Origin: Gemmatimonas phototrophica
Lineage (GTDB): Bacteria > Gemmatimonadota > Gemmatimonadetes > Gemmatimonadales > Gemmatimonadaceae
Assembly: GCA_945870175.1 (NCBI GenBank)
Contig: CAMBRJ010000031.1
Span: 1 to 13,307, forward strand
Direction of reading: 5' to 3'
DNA length: 13,307 nucleotides
The notes under the pieces were generated by a model. The model worked only from the letters and a program-made list of their open reading frames with translations, was not told the origin of the DNA and ran no database searches. Both the position numbers and the translations under genes were made by a program. Shown here one piece after another: positions 6,940-13,307 of this stretch. Each line of letters begins with the position of its first letter. Position 1 is the first letter of the stretch.

Positions 6940-9900
6940 AGGCCGGCCCCCGCCACCATGCGCGGCGACCACGATGCCTCGAACAGCATGGTCGTGAGGC
7001 GCACGAACTCCGCCTTGGTCGCATCGAACGCCAGGGTGTCCCGGAAGCACAGCTGCAGATACGGATCCGACTCGTCGCCGGGGGCGCCGAAGTCGTTTCC
7101 CGCGAACGCAGCGGCAGCCTTCGTGATGGGAAGCTGCTCCTTGGCACGCGACTTGGGATTCAGCGCGATCCTGGCATTGTGCACCATGGCGGCCCGATAG
7201 GCCTCGGCCGCGCTCGGGAAAAATTTCAACGGGGTGCGACGCGCGTCGTGCATAACACTGATCCAGCCGTCCAGCACATCGGTAGCGTTCGGCACTTCGA
7301 TCATCGACTCGATGATCGCCTTTTCCTTCTTGCTGTCCGGGTACAAGAGCACCGTGGTGCCCGGCACTTCCGCGCCCTGCTGCTTCGCCGCACACATCAT
7401 GACGTGCTCCACCCATGCCACGATCCGGTGCCGTGCCGAAACGCTCCCCGTGCGCACGACGTAGCGGGCGCTCTCGATCACGCCCTCCACCGCACCGGTG
7501 ATCCGCCAGTTGCGGCCGTGCACCGTCAGCGCGGCGCTCGTGCGGGCACCCTCGGGCAGCGCGTCGATGATCGGTTGCGCTTCGTCTGCCAGGCGCGTGA
7601 ACCACGACGCACCGAGGGCACCGGGCGGCAGCTTGCCGGCCGCCACCATCTCGCGCTGCATCCACTCCACATCCCGATGGCCGGTCATCACTGCGCGCAG
7701 CATGTCAGCGCGCACACCGCCCTGCTTCAACTTGCTCAGCCAGTGCAACTCACTGTCCGGGCTGTCGGTCGCACCGGCGTCGGGGAGACGCAGTCGCAAC
7801 AGCTGCTCGCAGAACCACTGCGACGGATTGCTCCAGAAGCCGGTCAGGTTGCGCAGCGCGATATCGGCCACGTCGTCGGTCACGAGATCGGGCACCGTGT
7901 CCGCGAAGAACGGGAAGCCCTCGACCGCCGCGTTGCCCGACGCCTTGCCCGCCAACGGCGAGAACGTGATCAACCGCGGGTCGTCAGTGCTGACATAGCG
8001 ATCGCTGAACGCCTGCAGCGGATGGCGCAGCACGAGATTCGTGCGCGCGTGACCATCGGTACGTCGATCGAGATGATCGAGCAACTCGTCGATCACAATC
8101 GACGGCGCTCGCGCGGCGTTGTCGCGGGGATCGTTTCCGCTGTACGTCAGCACGACGCGCGACTCGGCAGCCATCAACAGGTCGAGAAAGAGCTGTTGAT
8201 CGTCGTCGCGCAGATGGCGATCACCGTCGCGCGCTTCGCACGACAGCAGGTCGAACGCCGGTCGGCGGTCGCGCCGTGGGAACGCCGCGTCGTCGAGGCC
8301 GGCCACGGCGATCAGCTTGAACGGCACGCTACGCATTGGCTTGAGCGCGGCCACCGTGACGCGGCCGCTGAGAAAGCCCGAGCCGAAACTGTCGTCGGCG
8401 AGTTCCTGCTCCAGCCAGTCGCGCACCACGCCGAACGGGACGAGCGCGGTATACCCTGCCTGCTCGGCCGTGCGAGACAGTGCCTGCACAACCACACGCA
8501 CGGTGTTCAGCCCCTCGCGTTCGTCGGCCGATGTGGGCTGCACGATACCGTCGAGAAATTCAGAGAGCGCGGTCGCCCAGTCGGCGATCGACCGGGATTC
8601 CCGCCACGACTGCAGCGTGACCGAAAGCGTATCGATCCATTGCGACAGCGCCGCCATAGCCGCGGCATCACCCACCGAATCGCCGGCGTGCGGGAGCACG
8701 CCCAGCACCGGTTCCGGCGCCGCCCCGGCCATCTGCCCCAGCAGCAATCGATCGAGTCCGGTGCGCCAGGTGGGCATGTCGGCGGCCGGCAGCGACAGGC
8801 GTTCGAGCGCGTCGTCATCGTAGCCCCAGCGCACGTTGGCGGCGCGCGTGACCCGCGCCAGATACTCGACCTGCCCGTCGTCGAGGCCGGCAGCGCTGAA
8901 GATCGCCGGCTGTTCCAGCACGCCGAACACTTCGGAATGCGTGAGGCGTCCGCCCTCGAGCGCGAGCAGCCGCAGCACGGCGGTGGCCACCGATTCGTCG
9001 CGACGTCGGCGATCGGCCACGGTAAACGGCAGGGTCACCGATCCGTCGTTGGCGCCGAACACCGACTGCACGAGGGGCGCCCAGTCGCTGATGTCAGGCA
9101 CCAGCAGCAGCACGTCATGCGGCCTGAGCGTGCGATCGGTCACGAAAGCTTCGCCGATCTGATCGCGAATGATCTCGAGTTCGCGCAGCTTTCCATGCGC
9201 CGCGTGCACGCGAAGCGACGTATCGTCGGCCGAGAGCGTGAGGGCGCTCGATCCCTCGGCATCACGCTCGCCCGGACTCGCGAGTTCCTGCTGCAGCCGC
9301 GCGAGCAACGTGTCGGGGGCGCCGACCGACTCGTCGGGCAGCGCCACGATCGTGGCGCCCTGCGCCACCAGCAGTCGCTGCAACAGCTGCCCCTGACTGC
9401 CGAACGCCGATGCCAACGGATGCGGTGCGGCCGCCGTCGAACGATCCGGCAGCAGCGCGGCATACACCACGACCTCGGTGTGCCGCGCGATCGCTGCCAA
9501 CAGCTCGATGATGCGAGGCGGGAGCGAGCTTACCCCGAACACGGAGACCCGCGACGGTAGCGACAAGGATCCCGGCGCCGCCGCATGGATGTGCGCCAGC
9601 AGTCGCGTCAGGCGGTGCGCACCGTGTGCCGCGCCCTTGGCGCACAGGGCGCGCCACAGGGCGGCCTGCCAGTGCTCATGCGGCGAGTCGAGCCGGTGCT
9701 CGCCGCGCTCCCACGCCTCGAGGAGGTCGTGCCGGAACAGCTGGTAGTCGTCGAATCGCGCGGCCACCTGAGCGGCGAGTCCGAATCGCATCCGATCGTC
9801 ACCGCCGCTGAGATAGCGAGACACGGCCGCGTAGCACGGGTCACCCAGATCCACCTCGCGCAGCAGGGCATCCACGCGCCACGTCAGGGCCTCGCGCGAA

Positions 9901-10151
9901 AACGAGTCGGCGTCGTGTTCCGACATCCCCACCGCGGCGGCCAGCGAGCGGACGAAGCGTGCAGGGAACGGCAACTCCACTGAACCCGCACAGCCCAGGG
10001 CATCGGCCATCGCGAGGGTGAGCCATTGTCGCATGCCCTGGCTCTGCACGACGATGACTTCGGTGTCGCGTGGCGGCAGCGGCGCGGCGCGCAGTCGCGC
10101 GAGCAAATGATCCCGCAGCACGCCCAGCCGTGGAGCGATATACACATTCAT
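6936..10151 (-). CDS. recC: Exodeoxyribonuclease V subunit gamma, RecC
   Basis: RecC is the scaffold of RecBCD. It splits the duplex with its pin, channels the strands to RecB and RecD, and in E. coli reads the Chi sequence. The 1071-residue product is close to E. coli RecC (1122). Conserved landmarks: MNVYIAPRLG at the start (compare E. coli MLRVYHSNRL), VVQSQGMRQWL (34-44), PFPARFV (61-67), FGVSSLPPRIIELL (205-218), AAHGKLRELEIIRDQI (317-332), LKPMRSVPFKLIAVAGLDDA (603-622), FPRRDRRPAFDLL (624-636), GDRHLRDDDQQLFLDLL (643-659) and GFWSNPSQWF (771-780). The domains resemble inactive helicase and nuclease folds, and the true Walker motifs are absent, as is normal. The start at 10151 agrees with the family N-terminus but has no clear Shine-Dalgarno sequence. 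It is the first gene of the operon, 122 bases after the amidohydrolase stop. Whether its Chi-contacting residues match E. coli cannot be told without alignment. Confidence 0.95.
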   Translation of the reverse strand: MNVYIAPRLGVLRDHLLARLRAAPLPPRDTEVIVVQSQGMRQWLTLAMADALGCAGSVELPFPARFVRSLAAAVGMSEHDADSFSREALTWRVDALLREVDLGDPCYAAVSRYLSGGDDRMRFGLAAQVAARFDDYQLFRHDLLEAWERGEHRLDSPHEHWQAALWRALCAKGAAHGAHRLTRLLAHIHAAAPGSLSLPSRVSVFGVSSLPPRIIELLAAIARHTEVVVYAALLPDRSTAAAPHPLASAFGSQGQLLQRLLVAQGATIVALPDESVGAPDTLLARLQQELASPGERDAEGSSALTLSADDTSLRVHAAHGKLRELEIIRDQIGEAFVTDRTLRPHDVLLLVPDISDWAPLVQSVFGANDGSVTLPFTVADRRRRDESVATAVLRLLALEGGRLTHSEVFGVLEQPAIFSAAGLDDGQVEYLARVTRAANVRWGYDDDALERLSLPAADMPTWRTGLDRLLLGQMAGAAPEPVLGVLPHAGDSVGDAAAMAALSQWIDTLSVTLQSWRESRSIADWATALSEFLDGIVQPTSADEREGLNTVRVVVQALSRTAEQAGYTALVPFGVVRDWLEQELADDSFGSGFLSGRVTVAALKPMRSVPFKLIAVAGLDDAAFPRRDRRPAFDLLSCEARDGDRHLRDDDQQLFLDLLMAAESRVVLTYSGNDPRDNAARAPSIVIDELLDHLDRRTDGHARTNLVLRHPLQAFSDRYVSTDDPRLITFSPLAGKASGNAAVEGFPFFADTVPDLVTDDVADIALRNLTGFWSNPSQWFCEQLLRLRLPDAGATDSPDSELHWLSKLKQGGVRADMLRAVMTGHRDVEWMQREMVAAGKLPPGALGASWFTRLADEAQPIIDALPEGARTSAALTVHGRNWRITGAVEGVIESARYVVRTGSVSARHRIVAWVEHVMMCAAKQQGAEVPGTTVLLYPDSKKEKAIIESMIEVPNATDVLDGWISVMHDARRTPLKFFPSAAEAYRAAMVHNARIALNPKSRAKEQLPITKAAAAFAGNDFGAPGDESDPYLQLCFRDTLAFDATKAEFVRLTTMLFEASWSPRMVAGAGL

Positions 10152-10186
10152 GATTGGGATGCTAACGAGGGAAGCGCCGATCGACG

Positions 10187-10233
10187 TCCTGGAGTCGTGC
10201 CTGAGTCACGCGTCACTCCGCAGGACTCCAGGA
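10187..10233 (-). terminator. Imperfect stem-loop between amidohydrolase gene and recC, terminator-like
   Basis: The arms TCCTGGAGTC (10187-10196) and GACTCCAGGA (10224-10233) are perfect reverse complements. The stem continues inward, after a G/G mismatch, through TGC/GCA (10198-10200 with 10220-10222). After a small internal loop it can continue through GAGT/ACTC (10203-10206 with 10215-10218). In total 17 base pairs can form over 47 bases, with an eight-base loop. No T-run follows on either strand, so this is not a classical intrinsic terminator. It may still separate the amidohydrolase transcript from recC, stabilise a 3' end, or be a protein-binding dyad. Confidence 0.4.
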
Positions 10234-10273
10234 TAGTCATCGGGTCTGACAATACTGTACCGACCAACCGACC

Positions 10274-13246
10274 TTACTTCGACCCCGCCTTCGTGGCTGG
10301 GGCCACCGGACGGTTCGGGACCACCGGGCCCTCCCGCTTGGTCGGGTACATCTCGGCCAGTGTATTGCCGTCGTACAGGCGACCGTTCTTCATGACGAAC
10401 TTGATCTTGTTCGTGTTGCGCAAGTCGGCCAACGGATCAGCGTCGAGCACCACCAGATCGGCCAGCTTGCCGACTTCGATCGAACCCACGTCGCCCTGCA
10501 GGCCGATCGCCTGGGCGCCCATCGAGGTCGCGGTGCGAAGCGCTTCCATCGGCGTCATGCCGCCCGACGCCATCGCCCAGAGCTCCCAGTGGTAGCCAAG
10601 GCCCTGCAGTTGCCCGTGACTGCCAATCCCAAGCCGTCCACCAGCGCGCAGGATTTTCGTGGCTTCGGTGGCGAGCTGCGGGAAGATGTACTCCTCATCG
10701 CGGAACCAGCCGCCCGCCGTGCCGCCGCCCGGCATCGACGCCATGCGACGACGCGACTTGAGTGCCAGTTCCTCGTACGCCGTGAAGCGCTGGAGCTTGG
10801 GGTCGCCGTACGGATTCTCCTTCGTGTAGAAGTAGTTCTCGCCCCACGGGCCGCCGTAGTTCACCAGCAGCGTGGGCGTATACGTGCGATTCGACCACGC
10901 CATGAACTTCGTGACGTCGCTCCCCAACGGCACGATGCCGATCGAGTGCTCGAGGCCGGGATAGCCGTCGATCGTCTCGCTGAGATTGAGCTTTACATCG
11001 AGTGAGCCTTCGGTGGTCGGCATGAGCTGCTGTTCGCGCGCGGCCTTGATGATCCACTGCCGCGTCTGACGCACGCCAGCCACGTACATCTTGATCGTCT
11101 TGGTGTCGTAGTAGCTGCTGTAGCGCTTGAGGATGCTGCGCGCGTGCTCCTGATCGCGGATGAGATCGCGATCGAAGATGCCGGGGCCGGTGGAATAGAT
11201 GCGGGGACCGATGGCCTGACCGGCGTCGACCATGTCCTGATAGCTCAGGATGTCGGTGGTGGCGGTCTGTGGGTCACGCGTGGTAGTCACCCCATACGCG
11301 AGGTTCGCCAGATACGCCCACGGCTGCGTTTCGTGAATGGTGCCGCGCTCGGCGCGCAGGTGGGCGTGGGTGTCCACGAAGCCCGGCATGATGGTGGCGC
11401 CCGCCATGTCCATCGACGTGGCACCAGCCGGCACGGTCACGCTGCCCGCCGCGCCGACGGCGGTAATGCGGTTGTTCGTGACCACGATGTCACCACGCGC
11501 GATGACGTCGTCGCCCTTCATCGTGATGATCCGCGCATTGCGCAGCACCACGGTGCCGCGCGGAATGTCGCGCGTGGCCTGAATGAGCACGCGCTGCTCG
11601 GCGGGCGCATACGAGCGCGGGCGCAGACTGTCGGCGACCGTGGAGTCGCGACGCGACGCGGCGATGGCGGCATCACGGGCTGCAGCCGAGTCGAGATCGT
11701 ACACGACATGCGCGTTACCGATCGACCAGTGCACGCGCTTGCCATTGCTGCTCCACGCCGGGAACTGGCCACCGATGTCGGTGAGCCGCTTCACCGGCAC
11801 CGCCGCCGTGTTCGGATCGGCCACGCTCACCGACGGCTGCGTCCCGCGCGGCGGCACAACCACCGTGTAGAAATCCTGGTTGATCTGCGCCAGCGCCACA
11901 TCGCCGCTGGGCGACATGAGCGTGAGTGACGCCGACGGGCCTGGGGTGTTGGGCTCCTCAGCGTCGCGTTGCAACATCAACTCCGACGGGTTCACGTCAT
12001 GATCATCGACGTTGCCGCCAGCCGCGGGTCCGGTCACGCGCAGGTGCCGCTGTTCGTCGCTGCCATCCCACCGAATCGACACCAGACCGTTGGCGCTCGA
12101 CGACAGGTAGATGCGCGACGTGTCCTTCGAGAAGTGCGGCACACTGCGTCCGGCGGCCCGCGCGATCACCATGGGCTCACTGCCACCGACGGCCGTGGGC
12201 GTGGCCGGATACCACACGAGGTTCGTGGGCGCCGTCACACCGGTCTGATCGCGACGCCCTTGCGCCGCCGTCTGCGTGAGCACGATGCGGGTGCCGTTCG
12301 GCGCCCACACCGGCTGCCGCAGCGTACCCACCGCCTTGCTGAGCAACACCGGGGCGACGGCGCGCGGCGACACCACCGCTTTGTACAGACGTCCGCCGTC
12401 ATCGGCCCACGTCACCCACGCCAGCGACTTGCCGTCGGGCGACCAGGCCGGCTCCGACTCGATCATGTTCAACGTGGAGACACGACGCGGCGTGCCGCCC
12501 GGGTAGTCCATCACGTGCAACTTCTCGAGCGCGATGAAGGCGAGCTGCTTGCCATCGGGCGACGGCACGGCGTCACGAATCTGTCGGACGGTGAACTGCG
12601 CGCTGTCAGAGATCGGATACTTGAACGCCAGCTCCGGTCCAGCCTCGATCGCGGCTTGCACCCGGAACGGGATCTCCGTCTGCCCGCTGCCGTCGATCGC
12701 GACGCGCCAGATCTTGTTGGCGTAGCTCGCGATCAGCTCTTTCGAATCGGGGGTAAAGCTCATGCCCGGCAGTGCATCCAGCGGCGCGCGCGATTCCATC
12801 TCGTCTCGCTGCGTGGGGTACGCCAGCCAGCGCTCGTCGCCGGTCGCGAGTTCACGCACCCGCAGTCCCGTCTTCTCTTCGTAGCGGGATCCGTACACGA
12901 GCCACTTGCCATCAGGGCTCAGCGTGGGGCGCACCGCCGATCCGTAGCGCGACGACTGTGCTTCGCGCTCACCCGTGTCGCGATTGTAAACATAGATCTG
13001 GTACTGCGGGAACTGTGCGTTGTAGTTCCACGCGCCGGTGCGCTGCGTGTACCAGATCGACTTGCCATCGGCGCTGAACGCGGCACCAGCCTGCTGTACC
13101 GCGGTGCCTGGTGCCGCATTGGCCGGCGCCGTGTATAACGACATGCCGTTGCCGCCGTCGGCGTGATACATCCACATGGTGGGCAGTCCACCGCGAAATA
13201 GGATCGGACTTTGTGTTGACGCATAGCGACAGCGAGGACAATGCAT
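10274..13246 (-). CDS. PD40/TolB beta-propeller amidohydrolase, apparently 5'-truncated
   Basis: From an ATG at 13246 the product is 990 residues with two parts. Residues about 20-510 are TolB/PD40-type propeller repeats: FSADGK (57-62), LSPDGKWLVYGS (109-120), PSPDGKQLAFIAL (228-240), WSPDGKSLAWVTW (268-280), WAPNGTRIVL (314-323), and WSSNGKRVHWSIG (498-510). Residues about 562-965 are an amidohydrolase TIM barrel: the GFVDTHAHL metal motif (H627, H629), K719 in TIKMY, H767 in GLEHS, and the C-terminal strap GKLADLVVLDADPL (926-939). The positions that usually carry the third His and the catalytic Asp read PTTEG (743-747) and GSHGQ (875-879). Relatives, as I recall, are secreted proteins with a signal peptide and further propeller blades before the visible part. 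Here the first 18 residues look uncharacteristic (Cys/Arg-rich) and no signal peptide or Shine-Dalgarno sequence is seen. The frame stays open to the right edge. The substrate is unknown. The stop is TAA. Confidence 0.82.
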   Translation of the reverse strand: MHCPRCRYASTQSPILFRGGLPTMWMYHADGGNGMSLYTAPANAAPGTAVQQAGAAFSADGKSIWYTQRTGAWNYNAQFPQYQIYVYNRDTGEREAQSSRYGSAVRPTLSPDGKWLVYGSRYEEKTGLRVRELATGDERWLAYPTQRDEMESRAPLDALPGMSFTPDSKELIASYANKIWRVAIDGSGQTEIPFRVQAAIEAGPELAFKYPISDSAQFTVRQIRDAVPSPDGKQLAFIALEKLHVMDYPGGTPRRVSTLNMIESEPAWSPDGKSLAWVTWADDGGRLYKAVVSPRAVAPVLLSKAVGTLRQPVWAPNGTRIVLTQTAAQGRRDQTGVTAPTNLVWYPATPTAVGGSEPMVIARAAGRSVPHFSKDTSRIYLSSSANGLVSIRWDGSDEQRHLRVTGPAAGGNVDDHDVNPSELMLQRDAEEPNTPGPSASLTLMSPSGDVALAQINQDFYTVVVPPRGTQPSVSVADPNTAAVPVKRLTDIGGQFPAWSSNGKRVHWSIGNAHVVYDLDSAAARDAAIAASRRDSTVADSLRPRSYAPAEQRVLIQATRDIPRGTVVLRNARIITMKGDDVIARGDIVVTNNRITAVGAAGSVTVPAGATSMDMAGATIMPGFVDTHAHLRAERGTIHETQPWAYLANLAYGVTTTRDPQTATTDILSYQDMVDAGQAIGPRIYSTGPGIFDRDLIRDQEHARSILKRYSSYYDTKTIKMYVAGVRQTRQWIIKAAREQQLMPTTEGSLDVKLNLSETIDGYPGLEHSIGIVPLGSDVTKFMAWSNRTYTPTLLVNYGGPWGENYFYTKENPYGDPKLQRFTAYEELALKSRRRMASMPGGGTAGGWFRDEEYIFPQLATEATKILRAGGRLGIGSHGQLQGLGYHWELWAMASGGMTPMEALRTATSMGAQAIGLQGDVGSIEVGKLADLVVLDADPLADLRNTNKIKFVMKNGRLYDGNTLAEMYPTKREGPVVPNRPVAPATKAGSK

Positions 13247-13307
13247 TGCAACTGAGCGTGAACGCTGAACGAACCGTGGGCACCGTGCAAAATTCCACGG
13301 GCAAGCC
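13197..13307. other. Unassigned edge segment beyond the amidohydrolase homology break
   Basis: The minus-strand propeller sequence becomes unrecognisable at about 13196. To the right, that frame would read as an unlikely Cys/Arg-rich peptide with poor third-position GC (about 40 percent). On the plus strand, a frame from GTG at 13213 (AGGA at 13200-13203 upstream) reads VLTHSDSEDNALQLSVNAE and stays open to the edge, with about 70 percent GC at third positions. A second minus-strand frame is also open with fair GC3. Too little is visible to choose. The segment may be the 5' end of another gene brought in by rearrangement, or a misjoined contig end. Confidence 0.25.

Larger units (their letters stand above)
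835..10151 (-). other. recC-recB-recD-rmuC operon
   Basis: Four minus-strand genes follow one another without a gap. The recC stop overlaps the recB start (6936-6939). The recB stop overlaps the recD start (3763-3766, ATGA). The recD stop lies inside the start of rmuC (2051-2058, ATGGGTGA). Such overlaps imply a single transcript and translational coupling. Good ribosome-binding sequences precede recD (GGAGG, cctcc on the plus strand at 3773-3777) and rmuC (GGGAGG, plus-strand 2065-2070), each six bases from its ATG. Any operon promoter should lie in the 122 bases upstream of recC or further up; I see no convincing -35/-10 pair there. E. coli has an unrelated protease gene between recC and recB; here the three subunits are contiguous. 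Confidence 0.85.

Noticed and set aside
6940..7665. A 242-codon N-terminal extension of recB
   Set aside because: It lies wholly in recC in another frame and is low-complexity Arg/Gly-rich. The conserved RecB start and the ATGA-type overlap place the start at 6939.
7179..9560. A 793-codon open frame on the plus strand, opposite recC
   Set aside because: It is antisense to a clearly conserved RecC, its Arg/His/Gln-rich translation has no recognisable domain, and such long shadow frames are common in GC-rich DNA.
2051..10151. AddAB, AdnAB or a new phage-defence nuclease system instead of RecBCD
   Set aside because: RecC landmarks (LKPMRSVPFK, GDRHLRDDDQQLFL) and a separate RecD with full helicase motifs identify classical RecBCD. 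No iron-sulphur Cys cluster expected of AddB was seen, and no defence-type genes lie beside it.
10152..10186. Possible leaderless promoter for recC (TAGCAT, plus-strand 10159-10164)
   Set aside because: The -10-like hexamer has no -35 partner at an acceptable distance, so it is not supported well enough to annotate.
10259..10273. Short direct repeat ACCGACC/ACCGACC next to the amidohydrolase stop
   Set aside because: Only two short copies; within chance for this composition and with no associated element.
11969..13138. A 389-codon open frame on the plus strand, opposite the amidohydrolase gene
   Set aside because: Arg/His-rich shadow of the propeller-coding strand, with no recognisable motif.

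Overview
The window is GC-rich and densely coding, with nearly all coding sequence on the minus strand. The best guess at the source is a member of Gemmatimonadota or a similar high-GC soil or freshwater lineage. This rests on recalled family resemblance of the large PD40/TolB-propeller plus amidohydrolase protein at the right end, and on base composition. It is an inference, not a demonstrated assignment.

Layout. (1) 1-97, minus: first 32 codons of a gene that runs off the left edge, resembling the N-terminus of dual-specificity/tyrosine phosphatase-like proteins. (2) 98-188: a 91-base divergent intergenic gap. (3) 189-860, plus: a spermidine synthase-like class I SAM-dependent methyltransferase-fold protein. 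It converges on and overlaps the next gene by 26 bases. (4) 10151 down to 835, minus: a tightly packed cluster recC-recB-recD-rmuC. Every junction overlaps (4, 4 and 8 bases), so the four genes almost certainly form one translationally coupled operon. (5) 10152-10273: a 122-base gap holding an imperfect 47-base stem-loop. (6) 13246 to 10274, minus: a PD40 beta-propeller plus amidohydrolase protein. Its family-like sequence stops abruptly near position 13196. (7) About 13197-13307: unassigned sequence with different coding properties.

How the genes work together. RecB (helicase plus nuclease), RecC (scaffold and presumed Chi reader) and RecD (second helicase) form the heterotrimeric exonuclease V. 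This enzyme resects double-strand breaks, loads RecA and destroys linear foreign DNA. All the helicase motifs I looked for in RecB and RecD are intact, and so are the RecB nuclease residues, so the complex should be active. The fourth gene, rmuC, encodes a membrane-anchored coiled-coil protein of the RmuC 'DNA recombination' family. Its role is poorly understood, and its coupling to recD is the most useful functional hint here. The methyltransferase-like, phosphatase-like and amidohydrolase genes have no evident link to recombination.

I found no tRNA, rRNA, CRISPR array, insertion sequence or obviously new multi-gene system. The points most worth checking are the rmuC-recCBD coupling, the abrupt loss of family-like sequence in the amidohydrolase gene near 13196, and its altered metal-site residues.
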